Below, piece by piece: positions 1 to 9,213 of a stretch of 64,000 nucleotides of DNA; positions within the stretch are counted from its first letter, which is position 1, and every line of letters begins with the position of its first letter. The notes beneath the pieces were generated by a model. That model made no database searches, was not told the DNA's origin, and saw nothing but the letters and a program-made list of their open reading frames with translations. Source of the DNA: Parasedimentitalea denitrificans (GTDB lineage Bacteria; Pseudomonadota; Alphaproteobacteria; Rhodobacterales; Rhodobacteraceae); NCBI RefSeq assembly GCF_011813015.1, contig NZ_QHLQ01000002.1:62001-126000 (forward strand). Reading direction: 5' to 3'. A program made the position numbers and the translations under genes.

Positions 1-1
1 T

Positions 2-511
2 CCTATCGGGCTCGCCCAACTGGAACAGCGCATTATCCAGCGCTGTAATCTGCAATTTGCCGAGACCTTTGGCGATGAACCAGAGGCCTTTGTCGGCATC
101 GAGATTGCCGAACTGTATCCCAGCCGCGAAGACTATGATCGGATTGGCACCCGCTTGCAGCAGGACGATGTTCAGGCAGGCCGGTATGACGATGAACGCA
201 TCATGCGGCGGCGCTCGGGTGATCTGTTCTGGTGCCGCGTTCGGGGGCGTTCGCTGACGCCCGAACAACCGTTTCGCGCTGGGATCTGGTCATTTGCTGA
301 CATTTCCGATGACAGGCCGGTAGTCACGCTAACCCCACGCGAACGGGATGTGGCGATCCTGACCTGCCACGGGTTATCCGCCAAGGAAATCGGCGCCAAG
401 CTGAACCTGTCTTATCGCACAATTGAGACGCATCGGGCGAATCTTCTCAAGAAATTCTCTGCTCGTAAGCTGCCTGAATTGGTGGCCAAGCTGACCGGTA
501 TGCCGTTGTAG
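2..511 (+). CDS. PAS-LuxR type transcriptional regulator, C-terminal part (5' end outside window)
   Basis: The frame is open to the left edge, so only the last 169 residues are present. The first ~100 resemble the end of a PAS sensor fold (an ELYPSREDYDRIG stretch, then RRRSGDLFWCRVRGRSL). The last ~65 are a LuxR/GerE helix-turn-helix: LTPRERDVAIL, GLSAKEIGAKLNLS and RTIETHRANLLKKF. Members of this class sense a small ligand or redox state through PAS and bind DNA through the HTH. The ligand cannot be read here. A weak hairpin follows the stop, before accB. Alternative: a PAS-LuxR protein working with a separate kinase. Confidence 0.85.
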   Translation, partial: PIGLAQLEQRIIQRCNLQFAETFGDEPEAFVGIEIAELYPSREDYDRIGTRLQQDDVQAGRYDDERIMRRRSGDLFWCRVRGRSLTPEQPFRAGIWSFADISDDRPVVTLTPRERDVAILTCHGLSAKEIGAKLNLSYRTIETHRANLLKKFSARKLPELVAKLTGMPL

Positions 512-537
512 GCGGAGACCAATTGCAAATTGAAAAC

Positions 538-572
538 AAAGCGCCCATGTTAGCATCTGGTTAGGGTGCTTT
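538..572 (+). terminator. candidate terminator between the LuxR gene and accB
   Basis: AAAGCGCCC and GGGTGCTTT can pair over 9 bp with one G-T pair and a long 17-nt loop, followed by TTTCC. It lies 27 bp after the LuxR stop. The long loop makes it a weak call. Confidence 0.35.
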
Positions 573-658
573 CCTTGTGGGCAACCTTGCCTTATAAGCG
601 CCACGAAATAACAGCCTGCCATATTCTGCAGGCCTGTGGGGAACCGGCTGAGGACACT

Positions 659-1153
659 ATGAAAAACAAAACTCACGAAGCAGACGTCGCCTTTATCAAG
701 GCATTGGCCGAAATGCTGCGCGACAACGACCTGACAGAATTGCAGGTCAAACGAGATTACGGCGATGACGACAGCCTGAATGTGCGTGTCTCTCGTCAGG
801 TTGCCGCAGTAGCGGCCCCGGTTCAGGTCGCAGTACCTGCAGCTGCTCCGGCAGCGGCCCCGGTCGCAGCAGCGGCGGCTCCGGCAGCAGCGGCCCCAGC
901 CGAGGATCCAGCCAGCCACCCCGGCGCGGTTCCATCCCCGATGGTTGGCACTGTCTATACTCAGGCTGAACCTGGTGCGCCGACCTTTATCTCTGTTGGT
1001 TCAAAAGTCAGCGAAGGTGATACCCTGTTGATCATCGAAGCGATGAAAACCATGAACCACATCCCTGCCCCCAAAGGCGGCACCGTCAAGCGCATTCTAG
1101 TCGAAGACGGCGCAGCTGTGGAATTCGGAACACCTCTGGTCATCATCGAGTAA
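659..1153 (+). CDS. accB: acetyl-CoA carboxylase biotin carboxyl carrier protein
   Basis: Carries biotin between the carboxylase and transcarboxylase halves of acetyl-CoA carboxylase, the first step of fatty acid synthesis. The 164-residue product has an N-terminal helical region (1-47), an Ala/Pro-rich flexible linker (about 48-90) and a biotinyl domain ending the protein. The biotin-accepting lysine is K130 in EAMKTM. The start at 659 is chosen over an in-frame start at 566 because GAGGA lies just upstream and the product then begins with the usual AccB N-terminus. accC follows after 9 nt, the common accBC operon. Confidence 0.97.
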   Translation: MKNKTHEADVAFIKALAEMLRDNDLTELQVKRDYGDDDSLNVRVSRQVAAVAAPVQVAVPAAAPAAAPVAAAAAPAAAAPAEDPASHPGAVPSPMVGTVYTQAEPGAPTFISVGSKVSEGDTLLIIEAMKTMNHIPAPKGGTVKRILVEDGAAVEFGTPLVIIE

Positions 1154-1162
1154 GGATCTGAC

Positions 1163-2512
1163 ATGTTTGACAAGATCCTGATTGCCAACCGCGGAGAGAT
1201 CGCCCTGCGCGTGATCCGCGCGGCGCGCGAAATGGGCATCGCCAGCGTTGCGGTGCATTCCACCGCTGACGCCGATGCCATGCACGTGCGTATGGCCGAC
1301 GAGTCGGTCTGCATCGGCCCACCACAGGGCACCAGTAGCTACCTGTCGATTCCTGCCATCATCTCGGCCTGTGAAATCACAGGGGCGCAAGCAATTCACC
1401 CTGGCTATGGCTTCCTGTCGGAAAACGCCAATTTTGTGCAGATCGTCGAAGACCACGACCTGACCTTCATTGGCCCCACCGCGCAGCATATCCGCACAAT
1501 GGGCGACAAAATTACAGCCAAGGACACCATGAAAGAACTGGGTGTTCCCTGTGTACCCGGCTCAGATGGCGGTGTGCCAGATCTGGAAACCGCGAAAAAG
1601 GTTGGTGAAGAAATAGGTTATCCGGTTATCATCAAGGCCACCGCTGGTGGCGGTGGTAAGGGCATGAAGGTCGCTCAAACCGCAGATGACATGGAAATGG
1701 CATTCCGCACTGCTCGTGCTGAAGGTAAATCCAACTTTGGCAACGATGAAGTCTACATCGAGAAGTACCTGACCACGCCACGTCACATCGAAATTCAGGT
1801 GTTTGGCGACGGCAAGGGCAAAGCTGTTCACCTGGGCGAGCGCGACTGTTCGCTGCAACGTCGTCACCAGAAGGTGTTCGAAGAGGCGCCAGGCCCAAGC
1901 ATCAGTGCGGAAGAGCGCGCCAAGATTGGTAAGGTTTGCGCCGACGCAGTCGCCAAGATCGACTATATCGGTGCCGGCACAATCGAGTTCCTTTACGAAA
2001 ACGGCGAGTTCTATTTCATCGAAATGAACACCCGTCTTCAGGTAGAGCACCCGGTGACCGAGGCGATCTTTGGTGTTGATCTGGTGCGCGAACAAATCCG
2101 CGTTGCCGAGGGCCTGCCAATGTCGTTTGGTCAGGACGATCTGGTGATCAATGGCCATGCCATCGAGGTTCGGATCAATGCCGAAAAGCTGCCAAACTTT
2201 GCGCCATGCCCCGGCAAGATCACCCAGTACCACGCCCCCGGCGGCTTGGGTGTTCGGATGGATTCGGCGCTGTATGACGGCTATTCGATCCCGCCCTACT
2301 ACGACAGCCTGATCGGCAAGTTGATCGTGCATGGCCGCGACCGCAACGAAGCGATCGCCCGCCTAAGCCGCGCGCTTGGCGAATTGATTGTAGATGGTGT
2401 CGACACCACGGTACCACTGTTTGATGCCCTGCTGGCTGAACCTGATGTCCAGACAGGGAACTACAACATTCACTGGCTGGAACGTTGGCTTGACGACAAC
2501 ATGGCTAGCTAA
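1163..2512 (+). CDS. accC: acetyl-CoA carboxylase, biotin carboxylase subunit
   Basis: ATP-dependent carboxylation of the biotin on AccB with bicarbonate. The 449-residue length is normal for AccC. Visible are the N-terminal [16 protein letters not shown], the ATP-grasp glycine loop AGGGGKGMK (161-169, preceded by K159), and the metal/biotin-site segment [16 protein letters not shown] near 290-305. Start follows TAAGGATCTGAC, with AGGA as the ribosome site. It is co-transcribed with accB. Confidence 0.98.
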   Translation: MFDKILIANRGEIALRVIRAAREMGIASVAVHSTADADAMHVRMADESVCIGPPQGTSSYLSIPAIISACEITGAQAIHPGYGFLSENANFVQIVEDHDLTFIGPTAQHIRTMGDKITAKDTMKELGVPCVPGSDGGVPDLETAKKVGEEIGYPVIIKATAGGGGKGMKVAQTADDMEMAFRTARAEGKSNFGNDEVYIEKYLTTPRHIEIQVFGDGKGKAVHLGERDCSLQRRHQKVFEEAPGPSISAEERAKIGKVCADAVAKIDYIGAGTIEFLYENGEFYFIEMNTRLQVEHPVTEAIFGVDLVREQIRVAEGLPMSFGQDDLVINGHAIEVRINAEKLPNFAPCPGKITQYHAPGGLGVRMDSALYDGYSIPPYYDSLIGKLIVHGRDRNEAIARLSRALGELIVDGVDTTVPLFDALLAEPDVQTGNYNIHWLERWLDDNMAS

Positions 2513-2519
2513 AAACACT

Positions 2520-2548
2520 GTAGCGGTGCGTGCGAGCACGCACCCTAC
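2520..2548. repeat. near-perfect palindrome between accC and aat (REP-like or terminator hairpin)
   Basis: GGTGCGTGC (2525-2533), GA, then GCACGCACC (2536-2544) is an exact inverted repeat. It is flanked by GTAG and CTAC, which extend the pairing across one bulged C. There is no T tract. I found no second copy in the window. It may be a dispersed palindromic repeat or a processing/termination hairpin after accC. Confidence 0.6.
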
Positions 2549-2572
2549 TCTCCCGTCTGACTGGGCACTGCA

Positions 2573-3208
2573 ATGACAGAGCTTACAGCAGACCTGTTGC
2601 TGCGTGCCTATTCTGTCGGGGTGTTTCCCATGGCAGAGCACCAGGATGACCCAGAGGTGTTCTGGGTAGACCCCAAACTGCGCGGCATTCTGCCACTAGA
2701 CGGGTTTCGCATTTCCCGGTCTCTGGCAAAGCGCCTGAAACGCGGCGCTTTTCAGATCACAATTGACCAAGACTTTCCCGCAGTTGTGCGCGCCTGCGCT
2801 GACCGAGCCGAAACCTGGATCAATGACGATATCTACAACCGCTACGTCGAACTGCACCAGTTGGGGCACGCTCACTCTGTTGAGGTCTGGCAAGATGGTG
2901 AGCTATCCGGTGGCGTCTACGGTGTCACATTAGGCGGCGCATTCTTTGGTGAAAGCATGTTTTCCCGTCGGACAGATGCCTCCAAAATTGCCCTGTGCTT
3001 TTTGATTGATCGGCTGAGACAGGCCGGGTTCACGCTATGCGACACTCAATTCATCACCCCCCACCTTGCCTCGATGGGAGGGGTGGAAATCAGCCGCGAT
3101 GACTATCAAGCGCGTCTAAAAGATGCATTATTGGTGACTTCTGACTTTACGGCACCGGCGATCCCGACGGCTCAGGAAATGCTGCAGCGAAGAACCCAGA
3201 CATCGTAA
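2573..3208 (+). CDS. aat: leucyl/phenylalanyl-tRNA--protein transferase
   Basis: Adds Leu or Phe from charged tRNA to N-terminal Arg/Lys of proteins, creating an N-degron read by the ClpS/ClpAP route in the cytoplasm. The 211 residues match the family length. Motifs are the start LLLRAYSVGVFPMAE, FWVDPKLRGILPLD (30-43), GGVYGVTLGGAFFGESMFSR (near 114-133) and the C-terminal DTQFITPHLASMGG. It follows accC by 60 bp on the same strand. Its 3' end overlaps the converging DUF2155 gene by 37 bp. Confidence 0.95.
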   Translation: MTELTADLLLRAYSVGVFPMAEHQDDPEVFWVDPKLRGILPLDGFRISRSLAKRLKRGAFQITIDQDFPAVVRACADRAETWINDDIYNRYVELHQLGHAHSVEVWQDGELSGGVYGVTLGGAFFGESMFSRRTDASKIALCFLIDRLRQAGFTLCDTQFITPHLASMGGVEISRDDYQARLKDALLVTSDFTAPAIPTAQEMLQRRTQTS

Positions 3209-3555
3209 CGGCTGTGATCCAGCGCACTCAGTGCTGGACTAGAGGCAATCATCCAGCCTTCGAACTGCACGGTGCCAGTATCTGGTTCGCGTATGGTCAG
3301 AAACGCATAGGCGTCGCCGGTGGGGTTATCGGCAGGATAACGGCAATCTGACAGTGTCACCAGCAACCCAAACAGCTCAGCGCTGCCGCCCGTTTGGATC
3401 TCAGCATCCGCCGTGTGACCGTTGACCTTGTCTAGCCCACGCACCACTGCACCAGCGGCCGAGACCGCGCCAGAAGCTGGAACGGCGTCCTCTTGTGCCC
3501 AAGCAGGTGCGATCGCCAGCGCACCTATCAGCAAACCGGAAAATAGACGCTTCAC
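3172..3555 (-). CDS. DUF2155 domain exported protein
   Basis: The 127-residue product begins with a clear signal peptide (MKRLFSGLLIGALAIAPAWA). The mature part has the DUF2155 layout: a short GLDKVNGHTADAEI stretch, then LFGLLVTLSDCRYPADNP and FEGWMIASSPALSALDHSRYDVWVLRCS. Function is not established for this family, but in alphaproteobacteria it commonly sits beside mlaD/NDUFA12 genes, as here. Its start overlaps the mlaD-like stop (ATGA), so the two are translationally coupled. The 3' end overlaps aat on the opposite strand. Confidence 0.9.
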   Translation of the reverse strand: MKRLFSGLLIGALAIAPAWAQEDAVPASGAVSAAGAVVRGLDKVNGHTADAEIQTGGSAELFGLLVTLSDCRYPADNPTGDAYAFLTIREPDTGTVQFEGWMIASSPALSALDHSRYDVWVLRCSIS

Positions 3556-4004
3556 GATTCCTCACCGCTTCCGGAGACGAACTTCAGAAGCAGGGTAATC
3601 AGGCTGACCGCACCCTGCGTGTCCTCCATCTCATCCCCTGGTTCAAAATTGAACGGTGAGCCACCGGGCATGATCTCGACAAAATTACCACCAAGCAGCC
3701 CCTCGGAAGAGACAACAATGGCGCTGTCGTCGGGGATATCAATCCCTTCCTGCACCGAAAAATGCGTGTCAGCACGATAGGTCTGCGGGTTCAGTTCTAC
3801 GTCGGTCACAGTACCAATCTTGACCCCGGCCAGACGGACATCAGTGCCCACGCCTACGCCCTCAAGAGATCGAAAAGACGCGTTCAGCTCATAGCCGTCG
3901 CTGGACTTGGACAGGCCAGTTGCCTGCCCCGCATAGACCGCAAAGCCAATTGCTGCGGCCAGAACGACGCCGCCGACCAAAACTTCGGTGGTGTTGTGGG
4001 ACAT
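3552..4004 (-). CDS. mlaD: MlaD-family (MCE domain) lipid-transport substrate-binding protein
   Basis: MlaD proteins are inner-membrane-anchored MCE-domain proteins that carry phospholipid across the periplasm with the MlaFE transporter. The 150-residue product has one N-terminal membrane anchor (about 8-27) and an MCE domain with the typical ASFRSLEGVGVGTDVRLAGVKIG and DDSAIVVSSEGLLGGNFVEI signatures. No mlaE or mlaF is adjacent. The gene sits between NDUFA12 (28 nt upstream) and DUF2155 (4-nt overlap), which is the conserved alphaproteobacterial arrangement. Confidence 0.9.
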   Translation of the reverse strand: MSHNTTEVLVGGVVLAAAIGFAVYAGQATGLSKSSDGYELNASFRSLEGVGVGTDVRLAGVKIGTVTDVELNPQTYRADTHFSVQEGIDIPDDSAIVVSSEGLLGGNFVEIMPGGSPFNFEPGDEMEDTQGAVSLITLLLKFVSGSGEES

Positions 4005-4032
4005 TGTTACGCGCCTCTACCGGGTTCGGAGC

Positions 4033-4419
4033 TTACTCCGGTACCCATGCCTCATAATCGCTGCGCTCTTTCGGTCCACCAGCCTGGCGAATCGATCCCT
4101 GTGGCGCATAGGCCATGGGCGTGCCTGTCAGGTTTTCCTGATGCGGCTTTTCCCAGTCCTTGTGGACCAGCGGCTGCTCGGTTGGCAGCTCGTCATACGT
4201 GTGGTGCAGCCAGCCGTGCCAATCCGCATTGATACGCGATGCTTCGACTTCGCCGTTGAAGATCACCCAGCGTTTGCTGTCATCGGCATTGTGGTAATAC
4301 ACATTGCCCTGATCATCGTCGCCGACTTTGATGCCCTTACGGGCGGTGAAGAGCTGTGTGTTCAGCGTTTGACCGTTCCACCAGGTGACGGCGCGCAAAA
4401 GAGTGCTCAGGATTGACAT
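4033..4419 (-). CDS. NDUFA12-family NADH:ubiquinone oxidoreductase accessory subunit
   Basis: Bacterial homologue of the complex I accessory subunit NDUFA12 (B17.2), found in alphaproteobacteria. The 128-residue product shows [43 protein letters not shown] and a Pro-rich C-terminal region with [16 protein letters not shown], all typical. It acts at the inner membrane with NADH dehydrogenase or its assembly. It is the first gene of the leftward operon NDUFA12-mlaD-DUF2155. Confidence 0.93.
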   Translation of the reverse strand: MSILSTLLRAVTWWNGQTLNTQLFTARKGIKVGDDDQGNVYYHNADDSKRWVIFNGEVEASRINADWHGWLHHTYDELPTEQPLVHKDWEKPHQENLTGTPMAYAPQGSIRQAGGPKERSDYEAWVPE

Positions 4420-4527
4420 GGATGCCTCCGTAAATTCCCCTCTGATATGACGCAGTTTTCACCAGAGGTCCAGACGCTGCGCCACCTTCAACGGCGCACG
4501 AAATGATTGTTGTGCATAATTTCACAC

Positions 4528-4553
4528 GCTCAGGGGTGTTTCAGGCCCTGAGC
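4528..4553 (-). terminator. hairpin downstream of the RidA-like gene
   Basis: GCTCAGGG and CCCTGAGC pair perfectly over 8 bp around a 10-nt loop, just beyond the stop of the leftward RidA-like gene. No T tract follows, so it may be a weak terminator or an RNA-stabilising hairpin. Confidence 0.45.
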
Positions 4554-4564
4554 GCCACCGGGTT

Positions 4565-4924
4565 CTAGGGTGCAAGCGCGGTTACTTCGATCTCGATCCT
4601 GAATTTCGGGTCAATCAGGCCACATTCAATCATTGTAGCCGCCGGTGGATTCTCGCCAAAGGTCTTGGCCAACATTGGCCAACAGGCGTCAAACTCATGC
4701 CGGTCGGGCAGGTAATAATTTATTCGGACAACTTGTTCAAAACTACTGCCCGCATCTGACAAAGCCTTGCCAATGATGTCTAGCGCCGACTTGCACTGCG
4801 CAACCACATCGTCGCCCTGCCCTACGGTGCCTGCAACATGAACAAAACCGCCAGCCACAACAGCGCGGCAATAGCCAACCTTGGCCTCGAACTCACCACC
4901 TGAGGAAATCCTAGTGATCGTCAT
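4565..4924 (-). CDS. RidA family (YjgF/YER057c/UK114) protein
   Basis: RidA proteins hydrolyse reactive enamine/imine intermediates; many subfamilies have other or unknown substrates. The 119-residue product has the fold-typical GFVHVAGTVGQGDDVVAQCKSALDIIGKAL, a VVRINYYL strand and the C-terminal FRIEIEVTALAP. The arginine of the PARxxxE motif used by classical RidA deaminases appears to be missing: the aligned segment reads PAATMIE. This places it outside the archetypal RidA group, so imine deaminase activity should not be assumed. It is monocistronic, downstream of clpX on the same strand and separated from it by a strong terminator. Confidence 0.85.
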   Translation of the reverse strand: MTITRISSGGEFEAKVGYCRAVVAGGFVHVAGTVGQGDDVVAQCKSALDIIGKALSDAGSSFEQVVRINYYLPDRHEFDACWPMLAKTFGENPPAATMIECGLIDPKFRIEIEVTALAP

Positions 4925-4969
4925 CTCAACTCCTACACCTCCGCTATTCTATCAGAGGCCTTTTCACAG

Positions 4970-4996
4970 AAAAACGGCGCGGGATGAACCGCGCCG
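4970..4996 (-). terminator. intrinsic terminator of clpX
   Basis: Read leftward, an 8-bp GC stem (CGGCGCGG / CCGCGCCG, 6-nt loop) is followed by five T, 28 bp beyond the clpX stop. This is a textbook rho-independent terminator. Confidence 0.85.
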
Positions 4997-5023
4997 CGTT
5001 AATCATGTCCGGTAACCCATGGG

Positions 5024-6292
5024 TTACCCGGCCGATGCAGGCTCTTTTTCTGAATCGGTATGGATCATCAGCGGTTCAACGTTCGAATTCACAGCTTCTT
5101 CGTTCACCACAACCTTGGTCACGCTCTCCATACCGGGGAGCTCAAACATTGTGTTAAGCAGGATGTCTTCGAGGATCGAGCGAAGGCCCCGCGCACCGGT
5201 TTTACGTTCGATAGCCCGTCGAGCAATTGCGCTCAGAGCGTCATCGGTAAAGTCCAGTTCAGTTTCTTCGATCTCGAACAGACGCTGGTACTGTTTGACC
5301 AAGGCGTTCTTAGGCTTGGACAGGATGGTAACCAAAGCGTCCTCGTCCAGATCCTCTAGCGTTGCCAACACAGGCAAACGGCCAACGAATTCTGGGATCA
5401 GACCGAATTTCAGCAGATCTTCCGGCTCCAGGTCCTGGAACACTTCGCCGATACCGCGTTCATCATTGTCGCGCACATCCGCACCAAAGCCCATCGCCGA
5501 ACCCTTGCCACGTGCGGCAATGATTTTATCCAGACCGGCAAAGGCGCCGCCACAGATGAACAGGATGTTGGTGGTGTCGACCTGCAGGAATTCCTGCTGC
5601 GGGTGCTTACGACCACCCTGAGGAGGAACACTGGCAACGGTGCCTTCCATCAGCTTCAGCAGTGCCTGCTGTACACCCTCGCCCGATACGTCACGGGTGA
5701 TCGATGGGTTTTCAGACTTGCGAGTGATTTTGTCGACTTCATCGATGTAGACGATACCACGCTGCGCGCGCTCAACGTTGTATTCCGATGCCTGAAGCAG
5801 TTTCAGGATGATGTTTTCGACGTCTTCACCCACATAACCGGCTTCGGTCAGTGTTGTTGCATCCGCCATGGTGAACGGCACGTCCAGAATTCGAGCCAAT
5901 GTCTGCGCCAGCAGTGTCTTACCGCAACCGGTTGGGCCGATCAGAAGAATGTTGGACTTGGCCAATTCCAGCTCTGATCCGGCCTTCTGGGCATGATTCA
6001 GACGTTTGTAGTGGTTGTGAACAGCAACCGAGAGAACCCGTTTAGCTGTTGCCTGACCGATGACATAGTCATCCAGTACTTCACAAATATCCTTGGGAGT
6101 TGGCACACCGTCAGTGGCCTTCAATCCTGAGGCTTTGGTCTCTTCACGGATAATATCCATGCAAAGTTCGACGCACTCGTCGCAGATGAACACGGTCGGT
6201 CCCGCGATCAGTTTGCGTACTTCGTGCTGGCTCTTGCCGCAGAAGCTGCAGTAAAGCGTATTCTTGCTGTCGCCGCTTGAGTTCGTTGCCAT
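5024..6292 (-). CDS. clpX: ATP-dependent Clp protease ATP-binding subunit ClpX
   Basis: AAA+ unfoldase that feeds substrates to ClpP. The 422 residues carry an N-terminal C4 zinc-binding domain (Cys15, 18, 37, 40), the Walker A GPTGCGKT (119-126), the Walker B region IVYIDEVDK (180-188), the substrate-pore loop region GYVGEDVE, and the C-terminal sensor-2 [13 protein letters not shown]. Length and order are normal. It lies 144 bp downstream of clpP on the same strand, and a strong terminator follows it. Confidence 0.98.
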   Translation of the reverse strand: MATNSSGDSKNTLYCSFCGKSQHEVRKLIAGPTVFICDECVELCMDIIREETKASGLKATDGVPTPKDICEVLDDYVIGQATAKRVLSVAVHNHYKRLNHAQKAGSELELAKSNILLIGPTGCGKTLLAQTLARILDVPFTMADATTLTEAGYVGEDVENIILKLLQASEYNVERAQRGIVYIDEVDKITRKSENPSITRDVSGEGVQQALLKLMEGTVASVPPQGGRKHPQQEFLQVDTTNILFICGGAFAGLDKIIAARGKGSAMGFGADVRDNDERGIGEVFQDLEPEDLLKFGLIPEFVGRLPVLATLEDLDEDALVTILSKPKNALVKQYQRLFEIEETELDFTDDALSAIARRAIERKTGARGLRSILEDILLNTMFELPGMESVTKVVVNEEAVNSNVEPLMIHTDSEKEPASAG

Positions 6293-6389
6293 GGTCTACC
6301 TTTCAGTCCGCGCTAGGAGGTGCCCATTCTAGGCGTCTCCTACTTCCAAAACAGCTTAGGCCAGAGCCTGTGCCGCTACAATCGCAAAG

Positions 6390-6413
6390 TACGCCCCAGC
6401 CAACCAGGGCGCA
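6390..6413 (-). terminator. weak hairpin between clpP and clpX
   Basis: TACGCCC and GGGCGCA can pair over 7 bp (one G-T) just after the clpP stop on the leftward transcript. No strong T tract follows. It may attenuate read-through from clpP to clpX. Confidence 0.3.
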
Positions 6414-6436
6414 CAGATTACTTATTAAAAAGAGCC

Positions 6437-7069
6437 TTAACTCTCTTCAGTTTCGCCTTTTGGACGGCTTGCCACGATCTCATCGATCAGGCCAAAGTCC
6501 TTGGCTTCTTCAGGTGACATAAAGTTATCCCGTTCCAGAGCCGCTTCAACTTTGTCCAGCTCTTGGCCAGTGTGTTGCACGTAGATCTCGTTCAGGCGTC
6601 GCTTCAGCTTCAGCGTTTCTTCGGCGTGAATCATGATGTCAGTTGCCTGCCCCTGGAACCCGCCAGACGGCTGGTGAACCATGACGCGGCTGTTTGGCAG
6701 GCTGAAGCGCATGCCTTTTTCGCCAGCAGTCAGCAGCAGCGACCCCATCGAGGCAGCCTGACCAATCACCAGTGTCGAAACCTTAGGCTTGATGTACTGC
6801 ATGGTGTCGTAGATCGACAGACCCGAGGTCACAACGCCACCGGGAGAGTTGATGTACATCGAGATTTCTTTGGATGGGTTTTCCGCCTCAAGGTGAAGCA
6901 GCTGCGCTACGATCAGCGAGCTCATGCCGTCATGCACAGGACCATTCAAGAAAATGATCCGCTCTTTCAGCAAGCGCGAGAAAATATCATAGGCCCGCTC
7001 GCCACGTGCGGTTTGTTCAACCACCATGGGGACCAGGGTGTTCATGTAGGTTTCTTTTGGATCAAACAT
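6437..7069 (-). CDS. clpP: ATP-dependent Clp protease proteolytic subunit ClpP
   Basis: Serine protease forming the ClpXP chamber. The 210-residue product has the catalytic triad S107 (in GQAASMGS), H132 (in [11 protein letters not shown]) and D181. The N-terminus [20 protein letters not shown] is the usual alphaproteobacterial one. The gene is upstream of clpX and diverges from the GlxA-type regulator across a 255-bp promoter region. Confidence 0.98.
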   Translation of the reverse strand: MFDPKETYMNTLVPMVVEQTARGERAYDIFSRLLKERIIFLNGPVHDGMSSLIVAQLLHLEAENPSKEISMYINSPGGVVTSGLSIYDTMQYIKPKVSTLVIGQAASMGSLLLTAGEKGMRFSLPNSRVMVHQPSGGFQGQATDIMIHAEETLKLKRRLNEIYVQHTGQELDKVEAALERDNFMSPEEAKDFGLIDEIVASRPKGETEES

Positions 7070-7324
7070 TTGGGCCTGCCTGCTTTGAATTTAGTCGGGA
7101 CCATACCCGACAGAGTGTTACTTGATTCTTAGTATCGCGACATAATGGCCGCAAGAGGGGGTAATAAATTTGCTGTTCCCCGCTCACGCAACACTGATAG
7201 TGTCGCATTTTAGCAGTTCGCTGCCGCAAATTGGTTGCTATCATTGACCAGCCCAGTTTACCACACACCGATAATGGGCTTAACTTTCTTTTACTGGACG
7301 TCGGCCACGGCCTAGGAATCGATT
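7070..7324. promoter_or_regulatory. divergent intergenic region clpP / GlxA-type regulator
   Basis: This 255-bp stretch holds no gene I can support. It must carry the promoters of clpP (leftward) and of the regulator (rightward). I could not assign a specific operator. Confidence 0.4.
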
Positions 7325-8332
7325 ATGCAGACAGATAACTTTGTACAAAAAGGTGCTGCTGCCCAATTGGCGGTCCAATTTAACGGCAGTTCCCAGGATT
7401 TCTATTTTCTGATGCTGCCCAAGGCGACCATGTTACCAGTGGCCGCCGCAATCGAGCCACTGCGAATTGCTAATCAGGTTTCCAACACTGAGCTGTACCG
7501 CTGGTACATCATGTCCGAAGACGGAGCACCGATAACCTGTTCGAACGGAATGACGGTAACTCCGGACATGCCATTAGAGCAACTGCCACAGGATGCTGTG
7601 GTTTTTGCCTGTTCAGGTGTTGAACCACAACACACAGCCAGCGACGCGACGATTAACTGGTTGCGCCGCGAACACCGGTTTGGCCGCAGGCTTGGGGCGA
7701 TCTGTACCGGCGCATTTGCGCTGGCTCAGGCCGGATTGCTGCGCGACCGGGAATTTACTCTGCACTGGGAAAACCATCCCGGGTTCATCGAAATGTACCC
7801 CGATCTGCAGCCGTCTTCTAACATCTATGAAATCACCGATACACTGATGACCTGTGGCGGCGGCAATGCGGCGACGGACATGATGTTGAACCTGATCGAA
7901 GAGCGCCATGGCAAGAATCTGGCGATCATCGTTGCCGACATGTGCCTGCACGTGCGCTCTGGCGGTCAGATGGCACCACAGAAATCCAACTATGCTGTCG
8001 CCATCGGCAGCCGCAACCAAAGGCTGCTCACCGCGTTGCAACTGATGCAGGATTCAATCGAAGAACCCCTGTCGATCTCTACCCTATGTGAGCATCTGGA
8101 CATTTCGCGCCGCCAGCTAGAGCGCCTGTTCTCTCGCTACCTGGATCAAAGCCCGATGCATGTCTACTCGGATATGCGGCTAAGCCATGCCTATGCGCTG
8201 ATGAACGAGACTGCACTCACAGTGACAGAAATCGCACTGGCCTCGGGCTTTAACAGCGCGACGCATTTTTCGCGTCAGTTCAAACGTAAATTCGGCGCCA
8301 GCCCGCATTTCTTCCGTAAGGGCTGGGTGTAG
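7325..8332 (+). CDS. GlxA-type transcriptional regulator (DJ-1/PfpI-like domain plus AraC HTH)
   Basis: The 335-residue product has a DJ-1/PfpI-like N-terminal domain (about 30-200, with DAVVFACSGVEP and GAICTGAFALAQAGLL) and a C-terminal AraC/XylS DNA-binding domain (about 238-330, with ISTLCEHLDISRRQLERLF and TEIALASGFNSATHFSRQFKRKFG). Relatives control catabolism of quaternary amines, arginine and similar compounds, but the ligand here is unknown and no catabolic gene is adjacent. It diverges from clpP. Confidence 0.9.
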   Translation: MQTDNFVQKGAAAQLAVQFNGSSQDFYFLMLPKATMLPVAAAIEPLRIANQVSNTELYRWYIMSEDGAPITCSNGMTVTPDMPLEQLPQDAVVFACSGVEPQHTASDATINWLRREHRFGRRLGAICTGAFALAQAGLLRDREFTLHWENHPGFIEMYPDLQPSSNIYEITDTLMTCGGGNAATDMMLNLIEERHGKNLAIIVADMCLHVRSGGQMAPQKSNYAVAIGSRNQRLLTALQLMQDSIEEPLSISTLCEHLDISRRQLERLFSRYLDQSPMHVYSDMRLSHAYALMNETALTVTEIALASGFNSATHFSRQFKRKFGASPHFFRKGWV

Positions 8333-8392
8333 GGCAGACGCAATTGCGACCTTGGCATAATGGCCGATGGTTAACTGCGCCTGCTCCGCCTT

Positions 8393-9193
8393 TTAGAACC
8401 GAATGACTTTATCCGGAGTAATCCGGTAGGTATTGGTTTCCAGATCATTGTCCTGCATGAACCGGGCAATGGACCCAAAGGTGGCCGTTGCGATCTTGGA
8501 CCCATGGTCGGCAGTGGTTAGTGCCTGCGAGGCAACCGGGGCCAAAAGGCGCTTTACCCCTCCCACTTGGATTTTTTGCGGTTCAAAGTGAGCGGCGATA
8601 TTGGCCTTGATCTGCGGAACATCGTTTGTGCTGTATAGCCCGGCCATCATCACATCCAGCGTGTGCTCTGTGCAGTTCTGAAACTGGCTGGTGTTAGGGT
8701 TCGCCAGCACCGAATAACGCGCATTGTGCAACGCCGAGTAGGTTGGGCTGGATATCACCTTCAGCAGTTTCTTTTGCAGCCGAGCGTCGGGAATGATTAC
8801 CCCCGCATCCAGCCGGTGGGCACCTGCAAAGAAGTCCGCTGGGCTATCTTGCACCAAACTGCTGCGCGATTTGTTATCTGCGTCCTGATACAAGTTGTAT
8901 GCTTGGTACCCGCGTCCGGTGCTGCCGTCAGCATGGGTGATCTGTGAATAGACCCAGAAACTGACATGGGTGTATTGGACGCCGCGAGGCAGCACCTTCG
9001 GGTCGCGGCCCATCCGCGCCACGATGGCAACACGGGCACCGCGCGCGGCCAAGTCTTGCTGAACGCGATTAGAGAAGGATGCCACCTCGGCGGCGGGAAG
9101 AACGGATTTGCCTGCTTCGCTGCTGCCTGCCAGTGCAAAAGACGGCATCACCGAGGTTACAGCGAGAAGGATGATTGAGAATAATCTAGGCAT
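8393..9193 (-). CDS. DUF2145 family secreted protein
   Basis: The 266-residue product starts with a signal peptide ending near SFALAG. It shows the DUF2145 layout: FSNRVQQDLAARGARVAIVARMG, YTHVSFWVYSQI, YNLYQDADNKSRSSLVQD, then NCTEHTLDVMMAGLY around a conserved Cys/His pair and a C-terminal TADHGSKIATATFGSIARF. Conserved C, H, D and E residues suggest an NlpC/P60-like papain fold, but that is inference. It is the second gene after a small exported protein (20-nt gap), presumably one operon under the paired palindromes at 9560-9627. Confidence 0.8.
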   Translation of the reverse strand: MPRLFSIILLAVTSVMPSFALAGSSEAGKSVLPAAEVASFSNRVQQDLAARGARVAIVARMGRDPKVLPRGVQYTHVSFWVYSQITHADGSTGRGYQAYNLYQDADNKSRSSLVQDSPADFFAGAHRLDAGVIIPDARLQKKLLKVISSPTYSALHNARYSVLANPNTSQFQNCTEHTLDVMMAGLYSTNDVPQIKANIAAHFEPQKIQVGGVKRLLAPVASQALTTADHGSKIATATFGSIARFMQDNDLETNTYRITPDKVIRF

Positions 9194-9213
9194 GAGTTTT
9201 CCTTACCGAGTTG

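Noticed and set aside
374-919. Leftward 181-residue open frame across the LuxR end and accB
   Set aside because: It is antisense to two well-supported genes and its Cys/Arg-rich composition is an artefact of the accB Ala/Pro linker.
1562-2332. Leftward 256-residue frame inside accC
   Set aside because: Antisense to a complete accC with all motifs; no family features.
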